36,086 nucleotides of DNA. Source: Anaerophaga thermohalophila DSM 12881. GTDB taxonomy: Bacteria > Bacteroidota > Bacteroidia > Bacteroidales > Marinilabiliaceae. The translations under genes were made by a program, and so were the position numbers. The notes under the pieces are model-generated. The model was not told where the DNA came from and searched no databases. It saw nothing but the letters and a program-made list of their open reading frames with translations. Below are positions 25,283-33,089 of the stretch, piece after piece. Where the stretch lies: the NCBI RefSeq assembly GCF_000191885.1, contig NZ_AEWI01000078.1, positions 1 to 36,086 of the forward strand, read 5' to 3'. Within the stretch, counting starts at the first letter, position 1. Each line of letters opens with the position of its first letter.

Positions 25283-26221
25283 ATGCCACCCAAAGCACCA
25301 ATTAAACTTTTTTCGGGAACAAATACCCGGTATCTGGCGGAAAAAATAAGCCTTTGCAATGGAAGAGAACTTGGAAACATAAACCTGACACGCTTCAGTG
25401 ACGGGGAATTCACCACCGCCTACGAAGAAACCATCAGGGGGGCACATGTTTTCCTTATCCAGTCAACCTTTCCCCCGTCGGACAATCTTTTTGAATTGTT
25501 AATGATGATCGATGCCGCCAAAAGAGCATCGGCCTACAAACTGGTGGCCGTTATTCCCTATTTTGGTTTTGCACGACAGGATCGCAAAGACAAACCCAGG
25601 GTCGCTATCGGGGCAAAGCTGGTGGCCGATCTTCTTACAACCGCCGGTGTGGACAGAATAATTACCATGGACCTTCATGCCGATCAAATACAGGGCTTTT
25701 TTGATATTCCGGTTGATCATCTTTACGCATCCAGTATATTTGTTCCTTATATCCGAAAATTGAATCTGAACGATTTGGTAGTGGCATCACCCGATGTTGG
25801 AGGCACCAAAAGAGCAAATACCTACGCCAAATTTCTTGATGCGCCAATGGTAATCTGCCATAAGCATCGCGCCAAAGCCAATGTCGTGGATGAAATGCGT
25901 ATCATCGGAGATGTTGCCGGGAAAAATGTGGTGATACTCGATGATATGGTAGACACGGCAGGAACGCTTACCAAAGCGGCTGATATGATGATTGAACAAG
26001 GGGCAAAAAGTGTCAGAGCCTTCGCAACACACCCTGTACTAAGCGGTCCGGCATACGAGAATATTGAAAAATCAAAAATTTCTGAAATTTACGTGACAGA
26101 TTCCATCCCCCTCCGGAAAAAATCAGATAAAATCAAAATTCTCTCTGCAGCTCAGTTGTTTGCCGATACCATCGACAAAGTATACAATTACCAGTCAATA
26201 AGCACACAATTTGTAATTTAA
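25283..26221 (+). CDS. prs: Ribose-phosphate pyrophosphokinase
   Basis: This enzyme makes PRPP from ribose 5-phosphate and ATP for nucleotide, histidine and NAD synthesis. It is 312 residues, class I length. FSGTNTRYLAEKI and SDGEFTTAYEETIRGAHVFL are at the N-terminus. The Mg/ATP flexible loop region reads IPYFGFARQDRKDKPR. MDLHADQIQGFFDIPVDHL and the PRPP-binding loop VVILDDMVDTAGTL (about 214-227) complete the set. Confidence 0.96.
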   Translation: MPPKAPIKLFSGTNTRYLAEKISLCNGRELGNINLTRFSDGEFTTAYEETIRGAHVFLIQSTFPPSDNLFELLMMIDAAKRASAYKLVAVIPYFGFARQDRKDKPRVAIGAKLVADLLTTAGVDRIITMDLHADQIQGFFDIPVDHLYASSIFVPYIRKLNLNDLVVASPDVGGTKRANTYAKFLDAPMVICHKHRAKANVVDEMRIIGDVAGKNVVILDDMVDTAGTLTKAADMMIEQGAKSVRAFATHPVLSGPAYENIEKSKISEIYVTDSIPLRKKSDKIKILSAAQLFADTIDKVYNYQSISTQFVI

Positions 26222-26226
26222 ATTAT

Positions 26227-26320
26227 TATCTTTGCGGCCGCCAAAAGGGCCTCGTGTGATGGGAAATTAAGGTTTCACATTACGATCTTAATTTTGAGTA
26301 ACACATTTAAAACTAACAAA
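26227..26320 (+). promoter_or_regulatory. Candidate rplY promoter and leader
   Basis: TATCTTTGC (26227-26235) matches the TAnnTTTG -7 box. The following leader of about 80 nt contains GTGTGA (26255-26260) and TCACAT (26275-26280), which could pair around an AT-rich loop. A leader of this size before a ribosomal protein gene may be autoregulatory, but I recognise no known leader class. Confidence 0.45.
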
Positions 26321-26908
26321 ATGCAAACAATTGAACTGAAAGCGTCCAAGCGTGACAATCTTGGAAAAACAGCCACTAAACAACTAAGGAGAGAAGGCAA
26401 AGTGCCCTGTGTTATTTATGGTGACAAAGAAACCATTCATGCTTCTGCTCTCCTGAAAGAATTCAACAAACTGGTTTATACCCCAAAAGTACACCTTGTT
26501 AACCTGAATGTTGATGGCAAAAAATATAATGTTGTTATTCAGGACATACAGTATCATCCGGTATCAGATGATGCCATGCACGTAGATTTTCTTCAGGTAT
26601 TTGATGATAAACCCATTACTATGGAAATCCCGGTGAAACTCAAGGGTCTGGCTGCCGGAGTAAAGGCTGGTGGTAAGTTAAGTCTCGAGAAAAGAAAACT
26701 TAAAGTCAAAGGACTGGCCAAAGACATGCCCGACATGCTTGAAGTTGACATCACCAATCTCGGTCTGGGTAAAGGTATTCAGGTTGGACAACTCAATTTC
26801 GACAATCTGGAGCTTCTTAATAACAAAAATCAGGTTGTTGTTTCGGTTAAACTTACCAGGGGTGCACGTGCTGCCGGCCAAACCGGTGAAGAAGAAGGAG
26901 AAGAATAG
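26321..26908 (+). CDS. rplY: 50S ribosomal protein L25/general stress protein Ctc
   Basis: This is the two-domain (TL5/CTC) form of bL25, which binds 5S rRNA. It is 195 residues from the ATG at 26321 (MQTIELKASKRDNLGK). The N-terminal 5S-binding domain covers about 1-90 (REGKVPCVIYG, VVIQDIQYHPVSDDAMHVDF). The C-terminal domain runs to about 180, with an acidic tail (GEEEGEE). An in-frame TTG at 26294 would add nine residues but is upstream of the normal family start. A strong terminator follows. Confidence 0.94.
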   Translation: MQTIELKASKRDNLGKTATKQLRREGKVPCVIYGDKETIHASALLKEFNKLVYTPKVHLVNLNVDGKKYNVVIQDIQYHPVSDDAMHVDFLQVFDDKPITMEIPVKLKGLAAGVKAGGKLSLEKRKLKVKGLAKDMPDMLEVDITNLGLGKGIQVGQLNFDNLELLNNKNQVVVSVKLTRGARAAGQTGEEEGEE

Positions 26909-26927
26909 CTTTTTATAATGTATTTAA

Positions 26928-26960
26928 AACCTCCATATAACGAAAATATGGAGGTTTTTG
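26928..26960 (+). terminator. Intrinsic terminator after rplY
   Basis: AACCTCCATAT (26928-26938) pairs perfectly with ATATGGAGGTT (26946-26956), with a 7-base loop and TTTTTG after the stem. Confidence 0.9.
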
Positions 26961-27005
26961 TGTTTATTAGCAGCAGGCCTGTTTTTGCGATTTATCATCT
27001 CTTCT

Positions 27006-27635
27006 ATGACCAATATATTCAAAATAATAAAAAAGGCTTTGCCTCTTGCAGAGCAACAACCAGATAACACCGTGAAATATTTAGTTGCAGGACTGGGAAA
27101 CGTCGGAAAAAAATACGAGCATACCCGTCACAACATTGGTTTCGATATTCTTGACTCACTGGCCGAAAAAGAAGGCATTGAATTTGACGACAGAAGATAC
27201 GGATCGGTTGCGGAATACAAATTTAAAGGTCGTAACTTTGTTTTACTGAAACCCTCGACCTATGTTAATCTCAGCGGAAGGGCAGTCAATTACTGGATGA
27301 AGAAAGAAAAAATACCGACAGATCGCCTCCTGGTTGTTGTTGATGATCTGGCTCTTCCTTTCGGTACCCTGCGTCTGAAAGCCAGCGGAAGTGATGGCGG
27401 TCATAACGGACTGAAAAGCATCAATCAGGTACTGGGACATAATCAATACGCACGTCTGAGATTTGGAATCGGAGATAACTACCCCAGGGGCCACCAGGTC
27501 GAATATGTTTTGGGTAAATGGTCGCCCGGGGAACAGGCTGCTCTTCCCGAACGCATCGATAAGGCCATCGACATCATCAGAGCGTTCGGAACCATTGGAC
27601 TGGCACAAACCATGAGCCAATACAACAACAGATAA
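27006..27635 (+). CDS. pth: Peptidyl-tRNA hydrolase
   Basis: This enzyme releases tRNA from stalled peptidyl-tRNA. From the ATG at 27006 it has 209 residues, including an extra N-terminal stretch of about 20 residues (MTNIFKIIKKALPL) before the core YLVAGLGNVGKKYEHTRHNI, which contains the catalytic histidine. KPSTYVNLSG, VVVDDLALPFG and SDGGHNGLKSI follow. The frame is open back to a GTG at 26958, but that lies in the rplY terminator. The stop codon is 4 bp before a tandem family A repeat. Confidence 0.94.
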   Translation: MTNIFKIIKKALPLAEQQPDNTVKYLVAGLGNVGKKYEHTRHNIGFDILDSLAEKEGIEFDDRRYGSVAEYKFKGRNFVLLKPSTYVNLSGRAVNYWMKKEKIPTDRLLVVVDDLALPFGTLRLKASGSDGGHNGLKSINQVLGHNQYARLRFGIGDNYPRGHQVEYVLGKWSPGEQAALPERIDKAIDIIRAFGTIGLAQTMSQYNNR

Positions 27636-27639
27636 GTTT

Positions 27640-27830
27640 ATGAAACGAGCATAACAAAGATTATCACAATCAGAATATGTATAAGTTCTTACATGCGAGA
27701 TCCCTCCGACCTTAATAAATAAATTTTATACGGATGAAACGAGCATGACAAAGTTTGTCACAATAAGAATATGTATAAGTTCTTGCATGCGAGTTCCATC
27801 CGACCTTAATAAATAAATTTTATACGGATG
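27640..27830 (-). repeat. Family A repeat, two long units in tandem, filling the pth-S4 gap
   Basis: Units of 93 bp (27640-27732) and 95 bp (27733-27827) are direct repeats starting ATGAAACGAGCAT. In unit two the outer stem, the inner hairpin TGACAA (27745-27750) / TTGTCA (27754-27759) and the spacer stem CATCCG (27797-27802) / CGGATG (27825-27830) are perfect. The final ATG is the start codon of the next gene. Confidence 0.92.
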
Positions 27831-28229
27831 AATACAGATGAAAGCGTACGCATCGATAAGTTTTTATGGGCAGTCAGGCTGTTCAAAACCAGAAGCGTAG
27901 CAGCCGAAGCCTGTAAAAAAGGGCGGATTACCATTGACGGCCAGCCGGTGAAGTCGTCACGCCTTGTCAGACGCGGGGACGAGATATCCATTAAAGTTCC
28001 ACCTGCAATAAAAACCTATAAGGTGCTTGATCTTTCAGAAAAACGAATGGGCGCAAAACTTGTACCCGGATTTCTTGAAGACATTACACCCCGCGAAGAA
28101 CAAGACTTGCTGGAGATGGCGCGCATGACACAAAAAATGAACCGTCCCAAAGGCTCCGGGCGACCTACAAAAAAAGACCGAAGAGACCTGGACAACCTGA
28201 ACAGCAAGAGGCGGGACTTTTTTGACTGA
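27828..28229 (+). CDS. RNA-binding S4-domain protein (HslR/Hsp15-like)
   Basis: This 133-residue protein begins with an S4 RNA-binding domain (about 8-70): RIDKFLWAVRLFKTRSVAAE, CKKGRITIDGQPVKSSRLVR and GDEISIKVP. It resembles Hsp15, which rescues 50S subunits carrying peptidyl-tRNA. Placement just after pth fits that role. A basic C-terminal tail (KKDRRDLDNLNSKRRDFFD) follows. The start codon is provided by the end of a family A repeat, and the N-terminus MNTDESVRIDKF fits the family. Confidence 0.9.
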   Translation: MNTDESVRIDKFLWAVRLFKTRSVAAEACKKGRITIDGQPVKSSRLVRRGDEISIKVPPAIKTYKVLDLSEKRMGAKLVPGFLEDITPREEQDLLEMARMTQKMNRPKGSGRPTKKDRRDLDNLNSKRRDFFD

Positions 28230-28250
28230 CCTGCGACGGAATTTATCTTA

Positions 28251-28388
28251 TGAGGTCGCACCTGAAAGTCTCTTTACGCCGATATCATTGTTGCAGGAAA
28301 TTTTCAATACACTTATTAATAATTAGTTAACTCAGATTCGGGATTTCCTGCACCTCAACTTTGACAAAAACAGCTCTTTGGGGGGGGC
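28251..28388. repeat. Diverged family D repeat with G8 run
   Basis: AAAGTCTCTTTACG, ATCATTGTTGCAGG, TATTAATAATTAGTTAACTC and TTGACAAAAACAGCTCTTTG follow the family D order. It ends in a run of eight G (28380-28387), 40 bp upstream of the DUF4924 gene. Confidence 0.65.
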
Positions 28389-28427
28389 AATTTCATATTA
28401 CAAAAATTCAGATTTAATCAGAAGAAG

Positions 28428-28973
28428 ATGATTGTTTCCAAACATAAAAAACAAAACGATATTGCCGGGTATGTTCTTTACATGTGGCAGATAGAAGACC
28501 TCATCAGGGCCAATGATCTTGATATGGGCAAAATTGAAAAAACCGTGATTTCGCAATATGAACAACCCGAAGATGTAAAACAGGCGCTTCGGGAATGGTA
28601 CGGAAACCTGGTGGCCATGATGAAGAACGAGAAAAAAGAAAAAACAGGTCATCTGCAAGTCATCACCAACACGGTGAATGACATGAATAACCTTCATATC
28701 CGGTTAATGCACGAACCTAAAGAAGTTGCCTATCAGCATCAGTTTATGAAGGCGGTTCCTCTCATTAAAGAACTGGAGCAAAAAATGAAACCCGCTCCGA
28801 AACACGACATCGAACTCATGCTGGCTGCTATGTATAATGCTTTTGTCCTGAAACTGAAAGGCCGGGAGATTTCGAAGGATACCAATGAAGCATTGAAAAT
28901 ATTTGGGAAAACGCTCTCACTGTTATCTGCCAAATACCGTGAAGAACAGAAAGGAAGTCTCAATCCTGAATAA
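28428..28973 (+). CDS. DUF4924 family protein
   Basis: This 181-residue, mostly helical cytoplasmic protein belongs to the DUF4924 family of Bacteroidota. It begins MIVSKHKKQNDIAGYVLYMW and contains QALREWYGNLVAMM and VNDMNNLHIRLM. There is no signal peptide or membrane segment. Function is unknown. Its 3' end overlaps the 3' end of the convergent DCC-family gene by 14 bp. Confidence 0.85.
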   Translation: MIVSKHKKQNDIAGYVLYMWQIEDLIRANDLDMGKIEKTVISQYEQPEDVKQALREWYGNLVAMMKNEKKEKTGHLQVITNTVNDMNNLHIRLMHEPKEVAYQHQFMKAVPLIKELEQKMKPAPKHDIELMLAAMYNAFVLKLKGREISKDTNEALKIFGKTLSLLSAKYREEQKGSLNPE

Positions 28974-29346
28974 TTGTACAGGTATCGCGCTTCCCGAACC
29001 AGCTGTAACGATTGTCGGCAATAATTCTGTAACACCATCTCACCAATGAGGAAGGAAGTATCTTCAAAATATGAAAGTAAAAACGACCGGTTCTTCCGGC
29101 ATGAGCCAGGATAAATAAAATTGCAGAAGGACCTGTGAGAAAATTCTCTCCCTCTGTAATTACAACCACCTCATCAAAAGTGTCTAAAGTATATCCTGTC
29201 CGTTCTAAAACATGAGCGCCCATTTCGGACTGCGCTGAGATCAATTCTAAAGAATTTCCTGCCTTCCTCTTAAGCCATCGGGCAAAGCCGCTACACAACA
29301 CACAATAACCGTCAAAAAGCACCCTCGCCTGATTCATACACCTCAT
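28960..29346 (-). CDS. DCC-family thiol-disulfide oxidoreductase-like protein (DUF393)
   Basis: This 128-residue protein carries the family motif DxxCxxC as VLFDGYCVLCSGFARW (Asp12, Cys15, Cys18), followed by a thioredoxin-like fold. GPSAILFILAHAGR and the C-terminal YRIIADNRYSWFGKRDTC are typical. A role in thiol redox is inferred from the motif only. A second ATG three codons in (29335-29337) would also fit the family N-terminus. A small ORF ends 6 bp upstream on the same strand. Confidence 0.88.
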   Translation of the reverse strand: MRCMNQARVLFDGYCVLCSGFARWLKRKAGNSLELISAQSEMGAHVLERTGYTLDTFDEVVVITEGENFLTGPSAILFILAHAGRTGRFYFHILKILPSSLVRWCYRIIADNRYSWFGKRDTCTIIQD

Positions 29347-29352
29347 ACCTGA

Positions 29353-29559
29353 TTAAACACAAAAAGAAGGCCCGTCTTCAGCCGGACCGTCACATCCATT
29401 CTCTTCTCCATCCTGCTCCCTGAAGGGAAACTGCTCCGGAATATTACCGAGATCCTCTGCTCTTTTACCTACTCCCTTCTCACGAAATATTCCAAAAAGG
29501 AAATCCCTGTCACTCAGCCTTTTCTTACAATACACCTTTATCTTTCCTTCCATAGGCAA
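29353..29559 (-). CDS. Hypothetical small protein (68 aa)
   Basis: I do not recognise this product. It begins MPMEGKIKVYCKKRLSDRDF and ends in a Gly/Asp/Glu-rich stretch with three cysteines in all. The codons look like those of neighbouring genes, and its stop is 6 bp from the DCC-family start, which suggests a two-gene operon. No signal peptide or membrane segment is present. It could still be a chance reading frame. Confidence 0.45.
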   Translation of the reverse strand: MPMEGKIKVYCKKRLSDRDFLFGIFREKGVGKRAEDLGNIPEQFPFREQDGEENGCDGPAEDGPSFCV

Positions 29560-29693
29560 AAAATTTTTCAGGGTTCGACAATTTTCTCAGGTATTCCACA
29601 ACTCAACTTGCTTTTTCTCGCGGGCATCTGAGTATTACTTGTAGAAAGGGGTTTGAATAAAACAACGAAGTATAAAGAAAAGTTCAGACCCAA

Positions 29694-30980
29694 TCATTTG
29701 ACCAGCAGGTCCACCCTCCGGTTAACCATCTGCAAACCGCGGGGAGACAATTCTTCAACCGGAGAAAGCGGGTCTTTTTCTCCTTTAGGAACGATCTCGA
29801 TTCGGGAAGATTCAATGCCCAGTTCTCTGACCAGAAAGTTTTTTACTGCAAGACATCGCTGCCTGCTCAGCTCAAAATTATCATCTTCATTTCCGACGGT
29901 ATCGGAATAACCATAAAGCCAGACTTTCTTTTCGGGATACTGATGTAACTCTATTGCCACCTTCCCCATCAAAAGCTGGTCGGCCGGATTAAAATCACGT
30001 GGCACTCCGGGAGGGAAAAATATGGTTCGAACGTTATAATTGCCGTAAACAACCTTCAGTGTCTCTGTTATTACTACAGAATCTTTGTGAACAGGCCGGT
30101 TGGCCTCATATTCAGCAATATCCTCCGAAAGGCGCCGAATTTCTTCTTCAATTCTGCTTTTTTGTTTACGTCCAAACATATCCATTCCCTCGGCACGGTA
30201 TGTCCAGCGCATGTGGCGCCGTTCCTTATCTCCAAACTTATAGCTCAGGTTCAATGCGGTAAATAAATAACGGTCGTTTGTTGCCCCGGTCAGGATATTG
30301 TCAAGGTTGTCTGCAGCAGAAAAACGGAGTATGCTTTCAAGTCCGACATCAAAGCTGTGATTGATTCTGTACATTATACCGACACCAAACGGGACAACAA
30401 TCTCCTTTTGACGGGAACTTGTCTGCCCGGCATCACTCTTGTCATACCCAAGCACAACATAATCAGAATTTTCCGTATCGTATATTTCGTTCCTCCGAAC
30501 CACATCGCCTGTTTCCCGATGTAGCAGGCGACTACGAAACAAGGTAGAGCCAACACCAATTTTCAGATAAAAATTCCAATGATCGTTAACAGGTCCCGGA
30601 TCTGGTAACATCTGATTAATAATGGCAATTCCGTTGACAGAAAGGTCTATCAGGTCGCCTTCAAATCCATATATTCCTTCTACCCCCGACATATCGCTTT
30701 GCAGATACTGAAGTTCTACGGCGAACGCAGGCACAAGGTGCTTTGTTACCCAAACCGATGACCCGAAATGAACATCCCGGTCAGGAAAAAGTGTGTACTC
30801 TCTCAGGTCGGAATACATAAAAACAGGACCAATCCCGGCAGCAACCGACCAGGAATTATACTTCTGTCCGAAAGAGTAGATCATTTCCGGGGTTTGGACA
30901 AATGGCGATCCCTGACTCATTTGTCCATGAACCGGTATAGTGAGAATTAGTAACGTGATTACTATAATCGAAAATCTCAT
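29694..30980 (-). CDS. OmpA-family outer-membrane protein (second of tandem pair)
   Basis: This 428-residue protein has a signal peptide (about 1-19), an N-terminal beta-barrel-like region (about 25-270; YNSWSVAAGIGPVFMYSDLR), a short coiled segment (about 278-300) and a C-terminal OmpA-like peptidoglycan-binding domain (about 315-428; LYGYSDTVGNEDDNFELSRQ, VNRRVDLLVK). The early part of the OmpA domain is degenerate: FFPPGVPRDFN replaces the usual FxxxS pattern. Its start overlaps the stop of the upstream paralogue by 4 bp, indicating translational coupling. Confidence 0.88.
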   Translation of the reverse strand: MRFSIIVITLLILTIPVHGQMSQGSPFVQTPEMIYSFGQKYNSWSVAAGIGPVFMYSDLREYTLFPDRDVHFGSSVWVTKHLVPAFAVELQYLQSDMSGVEGIYGFEGDLIDLSVNGIAIINQMLPDPGPVNDHWNFYLKIGVGSTLFRSRLLHRETGDVVRRNEIYDTENSDYVVLGYDKSDAGQTSSRQKEIVVPFGVGIMYRINHSFDVGLESILRFSAADNLDNILTGATNDRYLFTALNLSYKFGDKERRHMRWTYRAEGMDMFGRKQKSRIEEEIRRLSEDIAEYEANRPVHKDSVVITETLKVVYGNYNVRTIFFPPGVPRDFNPADQLLMGKVAIELHQYPEKKVWLYGYSDTVGNEDDNFELSRQRCLAVKNFLVRELGIESSRIEIVPKGEKDPLSPVEELSPRGLQMVNRRVDLLVK

Positions 30981-32308
30981 TCCTCAGTTTTTTGACCTTT
31001 CAAAAGAAAAATATCGACACGGCGGTTGACCCTATGAACCCCTCTTGGAGCCAACTCTTTAGTATCTGACAATAAATCGGTTTCTCCCATTGGTTCCGTT
31101 TCAAACCGGTTCCTGTCAATGCCATAATCATTGACCAGAACATCAATAACGGCATCACACCTGCGTTGACTTAACTTTACATTATAATCGTCAGAACCTC
31201 TTTCATCGCAATACCCCTGAACAAGTACTCTCTCATCCCCATTTTCTTTCATAAACCTGGCAACCACAGCAAGGGTTTTGTGGGAAGCAGCCGTTATCCT
31301 TGCCTTGTCAAACTCAAAAAATACCGAAGCTGTTAGGTCATCCTTTTGTATCACACTTTCCTTGTAAACAAAGCTGGTATCAGTAACGGAAGAATCATTG
31401 GCCGCTATGTAATCCAACCGACGGCGCAGAGAATCCAGTTCCCGTGCCAACGGATCAGTCTCCCTTTCACGCTGATAAGCCAGATTAAAATCTTTATAGG
31501 TCCATAAGGAGTGACGCTTATTCTTCTTTCCGATTTTATAGGTGAATGTCAATAAGGCTGCCATATAGGAGTCATTATCGGCACCTGTCAGATTGACATC
31601 AAGATTGTCCTGGGTAACATTTCTCAAAGTTAGTTCAAAACCGACATCAAAATTTTTATTGATCCTGTAATCAATACCTACACCAATTGGCACAATGACC
31701 TCACTTCCCCTGCTGGTCTTATCTTCGGGATTCTGCCTGTCATATCCAATGGCCAGGTAGTCGGTATCTGCCCATCCATAGGGACGGGGATAACCGGGCG
31801 TCCCACTGTGAACCTCTCCCACCGTTATCCAATCCCCTGTTTCCAGACTTCGTTGTCGTGATCTGAAATAATTAACGCCCAGGCCAAGCTTTCCGTAAAT
31901 ATTGAGCTTATCACGAATGGGCCCAAACAATACCAACTGATTAATACTGAAATTCAGATTTAAAGATAAATCGTAAAAACTACCGGAGAAATAGCGGATG
32001 TTTTTCTCCCCGTACATATCGGCAGTAAGGAATTGGGCATCCAGCGACCATGGTCTTCCAAACTGTTTACTGACCAGAACGGAAGGACCAAAACGCCAAT
32101 GTGATGAGGGCAACAAGGCATAATTATTAACGTCGGTATAATAAATGACCGGTCCAATACCGGCAGTAACCGACCATGTGTTATATTTCCTGTCCGGATT
32201 GTAAAGCTGCTCTTCTTCGAGATTATAAAAATCAATCTGCTGGGCTGTCAATGCTGAATTTCCTGCATATAAAAAAATTACGAACAAAACCGTTATAGAG
32301 TGTCTCAT
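30977..32308 (-). CDS. OmpA-family outer-membrane protein (first of tandem pair)
   Basis: This 443-residue paralogue has a signal peptide (about 1-22, ending ALTAQ), a barrel-like N-terminal domain (YNTWSVTAGIGPVIYYTDVN), a short helical linker and a canonical OmpA-like domain (about 325-440): VFFEFDKARITAASH, VQGYCDERGSDDYNVKLSQR and HRVNRRVDIFLLKG. The conserved Asp and Arg that hold diaminopimelate are in place. It probably anchors the outer membrane to peptidoglycan. It is coupled to the downstream copy. The similar N-termini show an old tandem duplication. Confidence 0.9.
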   Translation of the reverse strand: MRHSITVLFVIFLYAGNSALTAQQIDFYNLEEEQLYNPDRKYNTWSVTAGIGPVIYYTDVNNYALLPSSHWRFGPSVLVSKQFGRPWSLDAQFLTADMYGEKNIRYFSGSFYDLSLNLNFSINQLVLFGPIRDKLNIYGKLGLGVNYFRSRQRSLETGDWITVGEVHSGTPGYPRPYGWADTDYLAIGYDRQNPEDKTSRGSEVIVPIGVGIDYRINKNFDVGFELTLRNVTQDNLDVNLTGADNDSYMAALLTFTYKIGKKNKRHSLWTYKDFNLAYQRERETDPLARELDSLRRRLDYIAANDSSVTDTSFVYKESVIQKDDLTASVFFEFDKARITAASHKTLAVVARFMKENGDERVLVQGYCDERGSDDYNVKLSQRRCDAVIDVLVNDYGIDRNRFETEPMGETDLLSDTKELAPRGVHRVNRRVDIFLLKGQKTEE

Positions 32309-33089
32309 GCTTCTGATTTGGTTAAGTTACTACAAAGACCCATTAAATGGAAATTGTATATTATGTTTTCTATGAGCTATCCTGACTTTTACCAACCAAT
32401 AGTTGATTTTTGTAAAATCCTTAAAGTCAACCCTCTATGCCTTGATATTTATTCAGCATAAAATTTAGATTTTCAGCATCATAGGATTTATCTTATATCT
32501 AAAAACCTAACCTGGGCAAGCCTGAACCAAAGCAGGTTTTTATACTCAGTAAAAAATATTTCCTTCTGTAATTCTTATTAATAAAGAGATACAGAAGGAC
32601 TTTTAAATATTATGCAAAAAAACGAATATCAAAAATAAGGTAAGTACAATGTTTTTTCAGGCTTGTCCTGAAAAAAGGCGCCCACGTGGGATTTAGTAAA
32701 ATTTTAGTTCCATGCCCTAAGCGCATAATGATATAACCCAATGCCGAATGTGAATCAAATCTAAAATTAAAAACGACCAGCGTAAAGAATATTTTTACGA
32801 ATTGATGATTAGCTTAGACAAACGGAAGAAAAAAAATAAAAAAGCTTACTATTCCGATGCTTTATAATCCGGGAAAATCACCAATAATTTGATTGTTTTC
32901 CAGGCAGCAAAGTAAAGACTTCTCTCAGTAAAAGTAAGTAATTGTGGCATCGTCAGACGTACAGCATGGAAAATGCAGTACACGTTCAGGAGGACTTTGT
33001 CCCTGGAAGTGGAGAACAATTCAGACCGTCTAAATTCCACGAAGGAGGAACTTTGGGGCCCCGTCGATATCCTGGGAAGAAAGAAATCA
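32309..33089. other. Intergenic region with two perfect palindromes, no supported gene
   Basis: This AT-rich 781-bp gap lies upstream of the OmpA pair and downstream of dsbD. It holds a 10-bp perfect stem with 5-base loop (TTTTTTCAGG / CCTGAAAAAA, 32652-32676), able to act as a terminator on either strand, and CCCACGTGGG (32681-32690). A minus-strand frame at 32849-33109 overlaps dsbD and has no recognisable family. None of the repeat families A-E is seen. Confidence 0.6.
32652..32676. terminator. Perfect 10-bp hairpin with T tracts on both strands
   Basis: TTTTTTCAGG, CTTGT loop, CCTGAAAAAA. The A/T ends make it terminator-like in both directions. It may end a leftward transcript from dsbD, about 415 bp past the dsbD stop. 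Confidence 0.45.

Noticed and set aside
26958..27005. Extended start of pth at a GTG
   Set aside because: The GTG lies in the T-tract region of the rplY terminator.
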